23,145 nucleotides of DNA, from NCBI GenBank assembly GCA_947466005.1, contig CANIBV010000013.1:1-23145 (forward strand), in the 5' to 3' direction. The notes beneath the pieces were generated by a model, which was not told the origin of the DNA, did not search any database, and was given only the letters and a program-made list of their open reading frames with translations. This document shows positions 7,002 through 14,881 of the stretch, piece by piece (position 1 is the first letter of the stretch; every line of letters begins with the position of its first letter). The position numbers and the translations under genes are program-made. Origin of the DNA: Spartobacteria bacterium. Its GTDB lineage: Bacteria; Verrucomicrobiota; Verrucomicrobiia; Chthoniobacterales; UBA6821.

Positions 7002-7691
7002 ATGTTTAATGAACTGGATCTGATTCTTTTGAATGAGGCGTTCGATGGGCCGATGCAGATGGCGCTCGATGAGGTGCTGCTGCGTTCAGTGCTCCGTCCC
7101 ACGTTACGGATCTACGCATGGGGCGCTGCCTGCGTCACCTTCGGCTATTTTCAGAAGGTGGCGGAGGTGCGTCAAACCCACCCAGAGATCCCCTTGGTCA
7201 GGCGCTGGACGGGAGGTGGAATGGTGGAGCATGGCAATGATTTGACCTTTTCACTCATGGTGCCCAAGGGGGATCCGGTCTCCGCGCTGCCACCTGCCCA
7301 CTTTTACAAAGAACTGCACGCCCGGGTGGCTGGGTGGCTGAACTCCGCCTTGGCAACGACGGTACCCGATGGGATCCCGGAAGTCAGATTGGCGGGTGTG
7401 GGAGATCTGTTGACTGGCCCCTCCTGTTTCAGTGCGCCTGCCATCGATGACCTACTGATGGGGGGAATCAAGATTCTGGGGGGCGCCCAGCGTCGAAGTA
7501 ACAGCGCTCTGATGTATCAGGGGAGTCTGCAGGGAGTCGGTCATCTAGGTTCACTATTGGATCCGGTGGGGCTGTCTCAATCCTTAGGTGGAACCGTGTC
7601 CAATGCGGAGGTGCGGCCTTCCATTGAGAGGGAAGCAGCGGATCTCGCAAAGGTTCGTTATTCCTCCGTGGAATGGAATGAACGACGGTAG
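7002..7691 (+). CDS. lipoate/biotin protein ligase family protein (LplA-like)
   Basis: This 229-residue protein belongs to the biotin/lipoate A/B protein ligase family, which activates lipoate (or octanoate, or biotin) and transfers it to a lysine of a carrier domain. RRWTGGGMVEHGNDLTFSL (67-85) is the RRxxGGGxVxH-type substrate-binding loop. IKILGGAQRR (156-165) carries the probable catalytic lysine K157. It is shorter than E. coli LplA (about 338 residues) and lacks the C-terminal accessory domain, as in LplJ/LipM-type proteins, so it could be an amidotransferase or octanoyl transferase rather than a free-lipoate ligase. It is divergent from parB and stands alone. Its TAG stop is made of a TA that precedes an inverted-repeat element plus the first G of that element. 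Confidence 0.85.
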   Translation: MFNELDLILLNEAFDGPMQMALDEVLLRSVLRPTLRIYAWGAACVTFGYFQKVAEVRQTHPEIPLVRRWTGGGMVEHGNDLTFSLMVPKGDPVSALPPAHFYKELHARVAGWLNSALATTVPDGIPEVRLAGVGDLLTGPSCFSAPAIDDLLMGGIKILGGAQRRSNSALMYQGSLQGVGHLGSLLDPVGLSQSLGGTVSNAEVRPSIEREAADLAKVRYSSVEWNERR

Positions 7692-7813
7692 GGAAGCGCT
7701 GATTAAATCCCATGATGGCCGCTGAAGAGCAGTTGATTGGCTTGCCCGGTCGTTGCGTCGCTTCCGCTACGGCTTCCCACAACGGCCTCTATGGGCTCTA
7801 ATCAGCGCTTCTC
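7691..7813. mobile_element. MITE-like inverted-repeat element, TA-flanked
   Basis: The ends are near-perfect terminal inverted repeats: GGGAAGCGCTGATTA at 7691-7705 against GAGAAGCGCTGATTA read from the other end (7799-7813), one mismatch in 15 and 13 perfect in a row. The symmetry continues inward with CCCAT/ATGGG and GGCCG/CGGCC, so about 34 bp at each end pair imperfectly. TA flanks both sides (7689-7690 and 7814-7815), as expected of a target-site duplication of IS630/Tc1-mariner-type transposases. At 123 bp and with no coding capacity it would be non-autonomous. No second copy was found in the window, so mobility is inferred. An alternative is a large transcribed hairpin acting as terminator or processing site between the ligase gene and pstS. 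Confidence 0.55.
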
Positions 7814-7831
7814 TAAGGATTAGGATTGGAT

Positions 7832-7866
7832 TTGTGACGAGATTGTCGCAGAAAAGCAGTTGTGAT
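7832..7866 (+). promoter_or_regulatory. candidate Pho box upstream of pstS
   Basis: TTGTGAC (7832-7838) and TTGTCGC (7843-7849) are 7-bp units 11 bp apart with a 4-bp spacer, the geometry of PhoB half-sites (consensus close to CTGTCAT). A third similar unit, TTGTGAT, is at 7860-7866 but out of the 11-bp phase. The site lies 81-115 bp upstream of the pstS start, where control by phosphate starvation would be expected. The units match the consensus only partly, and no phoB/phoR genes are in the window. Confidence 0.35.
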
Positions 7867-7946
7867 TTGGAGAGTGGGCGGTGAAAGCAAACGCCTTGTA
7901 GTAAAAACACGACAAAAATCACAACCCACACTAACCACCCAATATC

Positions 7947-8954
7947 ATGAACCGTATTCTCGTAGTTGCCGCTGCACTGACCGCGTCGACATCATTCCAT
8001 CTTCAGGCGGCCACGGCTATCACTGGTTCCGGAGCCACCTTCCCCGCTCCCCTCTACCAACGTTGGGCTTCTGATTTCAAGAAGGTCAACGCAGACGTGA
8101 CGGTTAACTACCAGTCCATCGGCAGCGGCGCTGGTGTCACTCAGTTCATTCAGGGGATCACCGATTTCGGTGCCAGCGACGTGGCGATGAAGGACGAGGA
8201 GATTCTTCAGGCCAAGCACAATGTCATGATGATTCCTGCCACAGCGGGTTCGATCGTGTTTGCTTATAACGTCCCCGGCGTTCAGAGCGGCCTCAAGCTC
8301 ACCCGTGCAGCCTTCATAGGCATTCTTGTCGGTGACATCAAGAGCTGGAATGACCCCGAAATCGCCAAGGCCAACCCAGGTGTGAATCTTCCCAACACTC
8401 CGGTTACCGTGGTCACTCGTTCCGATGGCAGCGGCACGACGGCAGTCTTCACTGGACATTGTGCCGAAGTGAGTTCCGAGTTCACCTCCAAGGTTGGCAG
8501 CGGCAAGTCGGTCACCTGGCCGGTCGGTGTTGCCGGAAAGGGCAATGAGGGTGTCACCGCCCTGATCAAGTCGACTCCCGGGGCAATCGGATATGTCGAG
8601 TACGGCTTTGCCTCCAACAGCAAGCTCTCCATGGCTGCCCTTGAGAACAAGGCTCACAACTTCATCACACCCTCTGTCGAGGCTGCGGCCACAACGCTTG
8701 CCTCGGTCAAGCTTCCCGCCAACCTACGCGCTTTCATCCTCGACCCTAAGGGCGCCAATGATTACCCGATCGTTACGTTCACCTGGCTGCTCGTGAAGAA
8801 GCAGTATGCTGACGCCGCCAAGGCCGCTGCAGTAAAGGCCTTCGTCACCTACGGCCTGACGAAGGGCCAGGCAACCGCTCCACAGCTCGGCTACGTGACC
8901 CTTCCTCCGGAAGTGGTTACCAAGGCCCAGGCTGCCCTGGAGACTGTTAAGTAA
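7947..8954 (+). CDS. pstS: phosphate ABC transporter, substrate-binding protein
   Basis: This 335-residue periplasmic protein binds inorganic phosphate and delivers it to PstCA. The N-terminus is a signal peptide (MNRILVVAAALTASTSFHLQA) with a likely cleavage just after the QA, and no lipobox cysteine, so it is probably soluble rather than a lipoprotein. The family motifs are present: ITGSGATFPAPLYQRW (about 24-39), SIGSGAGVTQF, FGASDVAMKDEE and VVTRSDGSGTT (phosphate-contacting loops). The length is normal. It is the first gene of a complete pst operon, preceded by a candidate Pho box, and its stop is 9 bp from the next gene. There is no obvious Shine-Dalgarno sequence before the ATG. Confidence 0.97.
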   Translation: MNRILVVAAALTASTSFHLQAATAITGSGATFPAPLYQRWASDFKKVNADVTVNYQSIGSGAGVTQFIQGITDFGASDVAMKDEEILQAKHNVMMIPATAGSIVFAYNVPGVQSGLKLTRAAFIGILVGDIKSWNDPEIAKANPGVNLPNTPVTVVTRSDGSGTTAVFTGHCAEVSSEFTSKVGSGKSVTWPVGVAGKGNEGVTALIKSTPGAIGYVEYGFASNSKLSMAALENKAHNFITPSVEAAATTLASVKLPANLRAFILDPKGANDYPIVTFTWLLVKKQYADAAKAAAVKAFVTYGLTKGQATAPQLGYVTLPPEVVTKAQAALETVK

Positions 8955-8963
8955 TCACCGGAT

Positions 8964-9932
8964 TTGCTTGTGGGCGGGAAATCGATCACGACCGAACCTA
9001 AGGGTTCGCTCACACGAGAGTACCGCCCTCGTCCGGATTTGTTCCGGGCGGCATGCTGGTTAGCCTCCACCCTCACGGTGGCTCTCCTCGTCTTTATTCT
9101 GGGCGAGATTCTTTACAAGGCTTGGCCTGCCATCCATCAGTTTGGTTTTGGTTTCCTATCGGGCATCCAGTGGAGTCCGAATCGTGGAGTCTTTGGAGTA
9201 CTTCCTGTTCTCATTGGCACTGCGGCAAGCAGTCTGCTTGCCCTCCTTTTTGCGCTTCCCCTTGGTCTCTCGATCGCCATTTTCCTGAGCGAAAACTTTC
9301 TACCTCAGCCGATCCGGCAGTTGATCCGTTTCGTGGTCGAGATGCTTGCCGCCATTCCCAGTGTCGTTTACGGACTTTGGGGCATTTTTGTGGTCGTTCC
9401 TCTTGTTCAGCAGTATGGCGCAGTGATCGCCGAGAAGTTCGGATTCATCGCCATCTTCTCCGGTCCCGCCTATGGGAACAGTCTGCTCACGGCGAGCCTG
9501 GTGCTTGCCCTCATGGTGCTTCCGACGATCACCGCGATCTCCCGCAATTCCCTTGTCGCCGTTCCACCTACGCTTCGTGAGGGATCCTATGCTCTCGGAG
9601 CCACACGTTGGGAAACCATTCTTGGCGTCATTCTCCCTACCGCTGCTCCCGGCATCGTCGCCTCGACCATTCTTGCCTTCGGTCGGGCGATGGGCGAGAC
9701 CATGGCTGTGGCCATGTTGATCGGCAATAGTCAGAGGCTTTCCTGGTCTCTCCTCGCCCCTTCCAACACGCTGTCCGCGCTGCTCGCCAACCAGTTTGCC
9801 GAGGCCGAAGGGATTCAAGTGAGCGCCCTGATGTACGCCGCCGTGGTGCTGGTGATCATGAGTCTGTGTGTGAACGTCACAGGTGAAGCGGTACTGCGGC
9901 GCACACAACGTTCCGTCGTAGGACTCAAATAA
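8964..9932 (+). CDS. pstC: phosphate ABC transporter permease PstC
   Basis: This 322-residue inner-membrane permease is one half of the PstCA phosphate channel. Hydrophobic segments begin at about residue 28 (ACWLASTLTVALLVFILGEILY) and recur at about 75-110, 115-140, 160-185, 210-235 and 285-305. The EAA-type loop that contacts the ATPase is seen in LREGSYALGATRWETILGVILP, and the PstC-typical FLSGIQWSP motif is present. No in-frame ATG occurs before the conserved membrane region, so the start must be a non-ATG codon; TTG at 8964 is the longest choice and GTG at 8970 is also possible. It lies 9 bp after pstS and 11 bp before pstA. Confidence 0.95.
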   Translation: MLVGGKSITTEPKGSLTREYRPRPDLFRAACWLASTLTVALLVFILGEILYKAWPAIHQFGFGFLSGIQWSPNRGVFGVLPVLIGTAASSLLALLFALPLGLSIAIFLSENFLPQPIRQLIRFVVEMLAAIPSVVYGLWGIFVVVPLVQQYGAVIAEKFGFIAIFSGPAYGNSLLTASLVLALMVLPTITAISRNSLVAVPPTLREGSYALGATRWETILGVILPTAAPGIVASTILAFGRAMGETMAVAMLIGNSQRLSWSLLAPSNTLSALLANQFAEAEGIQVSALMYAAVVLVIMSLCVNVTGEAVLRRTQRSVVGLK

Positions 9933-9943
9933 GAGCCAATCCG

Positions 9944-10831
9944 ATGAGCTGCAGAACCGCCGCCCCCCAAAACTTCTTCACACAGGACGGAACGAAGACT
10001 TCTGTGCTCCGTTTGTTCCGTAACCGCTTCCTGACGGGTCTCTGCATCGCGCTCTCCTTGCTGACTCTGGTTCCCCTTTTCTCTATTATCATGCTAGTGG
10101 TGAAAAACGGGTTTCCTCTGGTCAGTGTGGCCCTCTTCACCCAACTTCCGCCCCCTCCAGGGCTTGAGGAGGGTGGATTCGCCAATGCAATCGTCGGCAC
10201 CTTCATCATGGTGGGTATTGCCATCGTGCTGGCCGTTCCGCTTGGTATTCTCGGGGCGATTTACATCAACGAGTACGCGCCGACATCCCGTCTCTCGGCG
10301 GCTGTTCGCTTCGTGGCAAAGCTGCTCACAGGCATTCCCTCGATCATCTGCGGTGTCTTTGCCTTTGCCGCCGTGGTCATGACCATGGGGTGCTTTTCAG
10401 CCTTTGCGGGCGGGGTGGCTCTTTCCATTCTGATCCTGCCAACCATCCTGTTGACGGCGGAGCAGGCTCTTATGGGGGTTCCCTATGCCTATCGTGAGGC
10501 CTCCTTCGGACTGGGAGCCACTCCGTTCCAGACGATTTTCAGGATTGTGTTGCCTGATGCCCTACCGGCGATCATGACCGGAGTCATGCTGTCCGTGGCG
10601 AGGGCGGCGGGAGAGACTGCACCCGTTCTGTTTACCGCCCTCTTTAGCGCAAACTGGATTCAATCGCTGACGGAGCCCACGGCCTCCCTCTCGGTGTTGA
10701 TCTACAATTTCGCAGCTCTTCCTTTTGACTATCATGTGAAGATGGCTTGGTCCGCATCCCTTGTGCTGGTCGCATTGGTCACATTGACCAACATCCTTGC
10801 GCAGATCTTTTTTGCCCCGAAGCACCGCTAA
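9944..10831 (+). CDS. pstA: phosphate ABC transporter permease PstA
   Basis: This 295-residue permease is the second half of the phosphate channel. After a polar N-terminus of about 25 residues there are membrane segments near 31-55, 80-105, 118-150, 152-170, 208-225 and 270-290. The PstA hallmarks are visible: GGFANAIVGTFIMVGIAIVLAVPLG, then YINEYAP, TGIPSIICGVF, and the cytoplasmic coupling loop YREASFGLGATPFQTIFRIVLPDALPAIMTG. It is part of the pst operon, between pstC (11 bp gap) and pstB (18 bp gap). Confidence 0.96.
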   Translation: MSCRTAAPQNFFTQDGTKTSVLRLFRNRFLTGLCIALSLLTLVPLFSIIMLVVKNGFPLVSVALFTQLPPPPGLEEGGFANAIVGTFIMVGIAIVLAVPLGILGAIYINEYAPTSRLSAAVRFVAKLLTGIPSIICGVFAFAAVVMTMGCFSAFAGGVALSILILPTILLTAEQALMGVPYAYREASFGLGATPFQTIFRIVLPDALPAIMTGVMLSVARAAGETAPVLFTALFSANWIQSLTEPTASLSVLIYNFAALPFDYHVKMAWSASLVLVALVTLTNILAQIFFAPKHR

Positions 10832-10849
10832 AACTTGAATTCCTAAACG

Positions 10850-11686
10850 ATGAGAACCGCCGACACTCCTACTTCCCAGAACTCCCTGTCCGAGCATTGT
10901 TTGGAGCTGACCGATGATTTCACCTCAGGAGAGGTCAATTTTATCAAGGTCGAGGATTTCAAGTTCTTCTACGGCAAGAAGCAGGCGCTGCACGGCATCA
11001 ATCTGGAGATTCCTTCCCGCAAGGTGACCGCATTCATCGGGCCCTCGGGTTGCGGCAAGTCGACATTGCTCCGTAATTTCAACCGAATGAACGAGCTTAT
11101 CCCCGGAGTGCGCCATGAGGGTGATATCTCCATCCACGGCACCAGCATCTACGACCCCTCGGTCGAGATCATAGCGCTGCGCCGCCGAATCGGCATGGTC
11201 TTCCAGAAGTCGAATCCCTTCCCGATGTCGATCTACGAGAACATCGTCTACCCCCTCCGTATCGCTGGTCAGAAGGACCGTTCCGTCCTCGATGAGACGG
11301 TGGAGCGCTGCCTCCGTTCAGCAGCGCTCTGGGATGAGGCAAAGGACCGCCTCCACGAGAGCGCGCTCGGCCTCTCCGGAGGACAGATGCAGCGGCTCTG
11401 TATCGCCCGCGCAGTGGCCAGTCGCCCCGAGATCCTGCTGATGGATGAGCCGTGTTCAGCGCTTGATCCCATTGCGACAGCCAAGGTGGAGGAACTCATC
11501 ACGGAGTTAAAAAAGGATTTCACCATCATCATCGTGACTCACAACATGCAGCAGGCCAGCCGTGTCTCCGAGCTGACCGCCTTCTTCTATCTCGGTAACC
11601 TTGTCGAGTTCGACAGCACCCATAAGATCTTCACTAACCCCGCCCAGAAACAGACCGAAGATTACATCACCGGTCGATTCGGCTGA
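10850..11686 (+). CDS. pstB: phosphate ABC transporter ATPase PstB
   Basis: This 278-residue ATPase powers phosphate import. It has Walker A GPSGCGKST (64-72), a Q-loop Q119, the signature LSGGQMQR (175-182), Walker B ILLMDEP (195-201) and switch histidine H231 in IVTHNMQQA. FNRMNELIPG (77-86) and KSNPFPMSIYENI (120-132) are specific to PstB rather than other ABC ATPases. About 30 residues of extra polar sequence precede the fold; an internal start near residue 30 is not excluded. It follows pstA by 18 bp and precedes phoU by 17 bp. Confidence 0.97.
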   Translation: MRTADTPTSQNSLSEHCLELTDDFTSGEVNFIKVEDFKFFYGKKQALHGINLEIPSRKVTAFIGPSGCGKSTLLRNFNRMNELIPGVRHEGDISIHGTSIYDPSVEIIALRRRIGMVFQKSNPFPMSIYENIVYPLRIAGQKDRSVLDETVERCLRSAALWDEAKDRLHESALGLSGGQMQRLCIARAVASRPEILLMDEPCSALDPIATAKVEELITELKKDFTIIIVTHNMQQASRVSELTAFFYLGNLVEFDSTHKIFTNPAQKQTEDYITGRFG

Positions 11687-11703
11687 TCCACACACGTCCT
11701 TAT

Positions 11704-12387
11704 ATGTACAAAGAACCCGCCAAGCCTCACACGCTCACGAATTTCACGACGGCTCTCGACCAGTTGCGCAGCAGCGTGCTAAGGATGTCCAGTCTCGCTC
11801 AGCTGAACCTTAAGAATTCCATTAAGGGGTTGATGGAACGCGACGACGACTGGTGCAACAACTGCATCGCCGACGACGAAGAGATCGATCTGCTGGAGAT
11901 GCAGATCGACCACGAGGGCATCGAGGTGATGAGCCGATTCCATCCATTCGCCTCCGATTTGCGCGAGGTGATCTCCTCGATCAAGATCGGGGCGAACATC
12001 GAACGCGTCGCCGACCAGGCGGTGAACATCGCCCGCCGCGCCCGCAAGCTGAACGAGCAACCCCCGTTGACTGAACTCCACCTGCTGGACAATCCGATCC
12101 GCCTCTCCCTGCAGATGTTCGATGACGCTGTCCGCGCCTTCGCAGAGCGTAATGCCTCACTCGCCGTGGAGTTGAAAGCCCGTGACAAGGAACTCGATCG
12201 CATGAACAAGGAACTTGCCGATGTCCTAGTCAACAGGATGCAGGACGATTCCGTCAACCTGCCGACCTACCTGAACCTTATCTTCATCAGCCGCTGCCTC
12301 GAACGCATCGGTGATCATGCCTGCAATGTTGCGGAGGATGTCGTCTTTGCCGTGAACGCAGAGGACATCCGGCATCTTGCCAAGTAA
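11704..12387 (+). CDS. phoU: phosphate signalling protein PhoU
   Basis: This 227-residue, all-helical cytoplasmic protein links the Pst transporter to the PhoR sensor and represses the Pho regulon when phosphate is plentiful. It has the two tandem three-helix PhoU repeats. The metal-binding motifs are visible in each: NIERVADQAVNIARRA (first repeat) and CLERIGDHACNVAED (second repeat). The length is normal. As the last gene of pstSCAB-phoU it has the standard position. The cognate PhoB/PhoR pair is not in this window. Confidence 0.96.
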   Translation: MYKEPAKPHTLTNFTTALDQLRSSVLRMSSLAQLNLKNSIKGLMERDDDWCNNCIADDEEIDLLEMQIDHEGIEVMSRFHPFASDLREVISSIKIGANIERVADQAVNIARRARKLNEQPPLTELHLLDNPIRLSLQMFDDAVRAFAERNASLAVELKARDKELDRMNKELADVLVNRMQDDSVNLPTYLNLIFISRCLERIGDHACNVAEDVVFAVNAEDIRHLAK

Positions 12388-12480
12388 GGGGCGGAGAGCA
12401 CCATAAAAGACAATCCGGAGAGAGCCTATTTTCTCCTTGAACAGGGGGGGGGGCTACCTAGCCTCTTACGGCTACCCGTT
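12388..12480. promoter_or_regulatory. phoU-lptD spacer with a G10 tract
   Basis: This short spacer contains GGAGA at 12417-12421 paired with TCTCC at 12432-12436, then a run of ten G's at 12444-12453, then TAGCC (12459-12463) facing GGCTA (12470-12474) just before the lptD ATG. There is no Shine-Dalgarno sequence. The G tract ends 27 bp before the start codon, a location where changes in its length could alter promoter spacing or mRNA structure. Confidence 0.4.
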
Positions 12481-14856
12481 ATGCGACGTTTTTTCCTGAT
12501 TCCAGCTCTCTTTTTGCTCTTGAGCGGGCTTTTGCACGCCCAGTTTGGCAATTTCGGGGATAAGCCCGTGGAAATCACCGCTGAGGGGGATACTCGCTTT
12601 GAAAACGGTAGTGCCGTGGCAGATAAAAACGTTCAGATCAGGTATGGAGGGATCTCCATTTATGCAGATCATGCAGAGTATAATCCGGATACTCGAGACG
12701 TCCTGCTTGTCGGCAATGTCCGTATCTACAACGGAGAGGATCTTTTTAACGGCCAGAGGGCCTTTTACAATCTCGAGACCAAGCAGATGAGGGCGTTGGA
12801 GTTTGACGGTGCACACAACCCACTCAAGTTCAGTTCGCTTTCCACCAAAGGATTTGGAACCAAGCAATTCACGCTGAGCGATTCGGACATCACCACCTCT
12901 GATTCCTCAAATCCCGACTGGCATCTTCATGCTAGGACGATCCGTCTCTATCCAAATGACCGCGTGGTTATGCTGAACTCAACTCTCTACGTGGGGAAAA
13001 TACCGGTTTTTTGGCTTCCCTATGCCTATTCAAGCCTCAGCCATCAGGGATTTCAGTTTGCTCCGGGTTACGACTCCAATTGGGGTGCCTACCTTCTGAC
13101 TTCTTACTCATTCCCCGTCGGAACTGGGGATAATTTTATGGCCACGGTTCGTCAGGATTATCGTTCTCTTAGGGGCTATGCTGTTGGTTTTAACGCAAAT
13201 CTAAAATTCGGCAAAGACAACCGTAACAAGGGAAGTTTCATCTCTTACTATGCGAATGATGAGAAACCCTCACAGAGGCTTGGGGGCCCTGGAGAGCTTC
13301 CCGAGAAGGACTCTCAGAATCGTTACCGGATTGGCTATCAGGGGAAGCTCTTCCTCGCGGATGATATCTACGCCACCTTTGACATCACGAAGTTAAGCGA
13401 CCGTGATTTCATGCAAGATTTTTACCCTGCTGAGAATCGCACCAACCCTGAACCAGACAATAACATCACGCTGACGAAATTAGACGACGTATACAGCCTG
13501 TCGCTTGTGACCCGCTGGCAGATGAACAGCTTTCAAGAGACGACGGAGCGCTTGCCGGAAGTGGCCTTTGACTTTAAGCAGGAACCGCTCTTCGGTTTGC
13601 CTGTGTATTACGATGGAACAACAGCCTTAGGTCAGCTGAATAGAAAATTTGCCGCCGACTCCTTTGGCATTAATTACGGAGCAACACGGTTTGATACTTT
13701 TCATCAGTTGAGTGCCGCTGAGACGCTTTGGGGTTGGCTCTCTACGGTTCCCAAGATTGGCATTCGCGCGACAGCCTACAGCCAGGGAGGAAGTTTTCAG
13801 GATGCCAATGGTGAAGTGAACCCCTACCCGTATGGATACAATGCGGCGAATGGAAACACTAATACGTCTGCTGTTGTCCCAGTTGGAAACTCTCTTCACA
13901 CCACCGGCAATGTCTTCCGCCCTATCGTGAATGCAGGTCTTGAGAATTCCTTTAAGATTTCGCAGAGCTTTGAGGGTATTCAGGCCAAGTGGCTCGCTTT
14001 GGATGGACTGCGGCATGTTCTTCAACCCTACAGCAACCTCTCCGCCGTTTACGCAGGTGGACCTAATGTCAATCAAGTCCTGCAGTTTGACCGACTCCTT
14101 CCCAATAATCCCACCGCAAAGACCAAGTCTGGCTACCAGCCAAGCTCCACGCAGCTTGAACCGCTCGATTTCCCTCAGTTTGCTGCGATTGATGCCATCG
14201 ATACGTGGGCTATCTGGCGTCTTGGTGTTCGTAATCGCCTTCAGACGCGCCGTGATGGAGATACTTTCGATTGGCTCTACTTGGATAGTTTTGCCGACAT
14301 CAATGGGATAAATCCCTACATGAATGGCCCGATCTCAAACCTGAATAACCGACTCAATTTTGCCCCCGTGAGCTGGTTCAGTCTTCGCATCGGATCGCAG
14401 ACTCCCCTTGTCTCAGAAGGATTCACGGAACTTAATACGGACCTTGCATTCATGCCTGTGAAAAACTTTAGTTTTACCTTTGGTACACGCTACATCAACG
14501 ACTACGGAGGTGCTCAAAACGACAACCAGTATCCTTTCTCGGCTTTTTGGAGGGCTAACGACCACTGGATGTTCAGCTTGCAGGAAATCTACAACGTACC
14601 TGGAGTAGATACTCCTAATTCTCAAAGCGCGCTCATCTACCAGCGGTACATGGTCCACAGGGATCTCTCGAGTTGGATCATCTCCTTCGGCGCAGAGGTT
14701 CGAGCCAATCAGGCTCAAGGAACCCAAAGCGCCCAAAACCAATTCGGTGCTCTCTTGAGCTTCACACTCAAGGATCTTCCTCAGGTTACCTTGCCGCTAG
14801 CTTTCACTGGTGCCTCCCAAGCTGGCGGTAGTCCTATGACGACCACGGGGAATTAA
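12481..14856 (+). CDS. lptD: LPS-assembly outer-membrane protein LptD-like
   Basis: This 791-residue protein is predicted to insert lipopolysaccharide into the outer leaflet of the outer membrane. A signal peptide (MRRFFLIPALFLLLSGLLHA, 1-20) is followed by an OstA/LptA-type beta-jellyroll of about 28-110 (GDTRFENGS, NVQIRYGGISIYADHAEYN, GNVRIYNGEDLF). The LptD hallmark follows: DWHLHARTIRLYPND (146-160) and KIPVFWLPYAYSSL (173-186). The rest is amphipathic beta-strand sequence rich in aromatics, the barrel. I find no cysteine in the whole protein, so the interdomain disulfides that mature E. coli LptD cannot form. The gene is slightly more AT-rich than its neighbours. It converges with the methyltransferase gene 25 bp downstream. 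Confidence 0.88.
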   Translation: MRRFFLIPALFLLLSGLLHAQFGNFGDKPVEITAEGDTRFENGSAVADKNVQIRYGGISIYADHAEYNPDTRDVLLVGNVRIYNGEDLFNGQRAFYNLETKQMRALEFDGAHNPLKFSSLSTKGFGTKQFTLSDSDITTSDSSNPDWHLHARTIRLYPNDRVVMLNSTLYVGKIPVFWLPYAYSSLSHQGFQFAPGYDSNWGAYLLTSYSFPVGTGDNFMATVRQDYRSLRGYAVGFNANLKFGKDNRNKGSFISYYANDEKPSQRLGGPGELPEKDSQNRYRIGYQGKLFLADDIYATFDITKLSDRDFMQDFYPAENRTNPEPDNNITLTKLDDVYSLSLVTRWQMNSFQETTERLPEVAFDFKQEPLFGLPVYYDGTTALGQLNRKFAADSFGINYGATRFDTFHQLSAAETLWGWLSTVPKIGIRATAYSQGGSFQDANGEVNPYPYGYNAANGNTNTSAVVPVGNSLHTTGNVFRPIVNAGLENSFKISQSFEGIQAKWLALDGLRHVLQPYSNLSAVYAGGPNVNQVLQFDRLLPNNPTAKTKSGYQPSSTQLEPLDFPQFAAIDAIDTWAIWRLGVRNRLQTRRDGDTFDWLYLDSFADINGINPYMNGPISNLNNRLNFAPVSWFSLRIGSQTPLVSEGFTELNTDLAFMPVKNFSFTFGTRYINDYGGAQNDNQYPFSAFWRANDHWMFSLQEIYNVPGVDTPNSQSALIYQRYMVHRDLSSWIISFGAEVRANQAQGTQSAQNQFGALLSFTLKDLPQVTLPLAFTGASQAGGSPMTTTGN

Positions 14857-14877
14857 GTGACTGCCCAGTAAGTCACT
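14856..14877. terminator. hairpin between convergent genes
   Basis: AGTGACT at 14856-14862 faces AGTCACT at 14871-14877, a 7-bp stem with an 8-nt loop, in the 25-bp gap between lptD (plus) and the methyltransferase gene (minus). It may end transcription from both sides. There is no T run after it, so it would be a weak intrinsic terminator. Confidence 0.35.
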
Positions 14878-14881
14878 ACTC

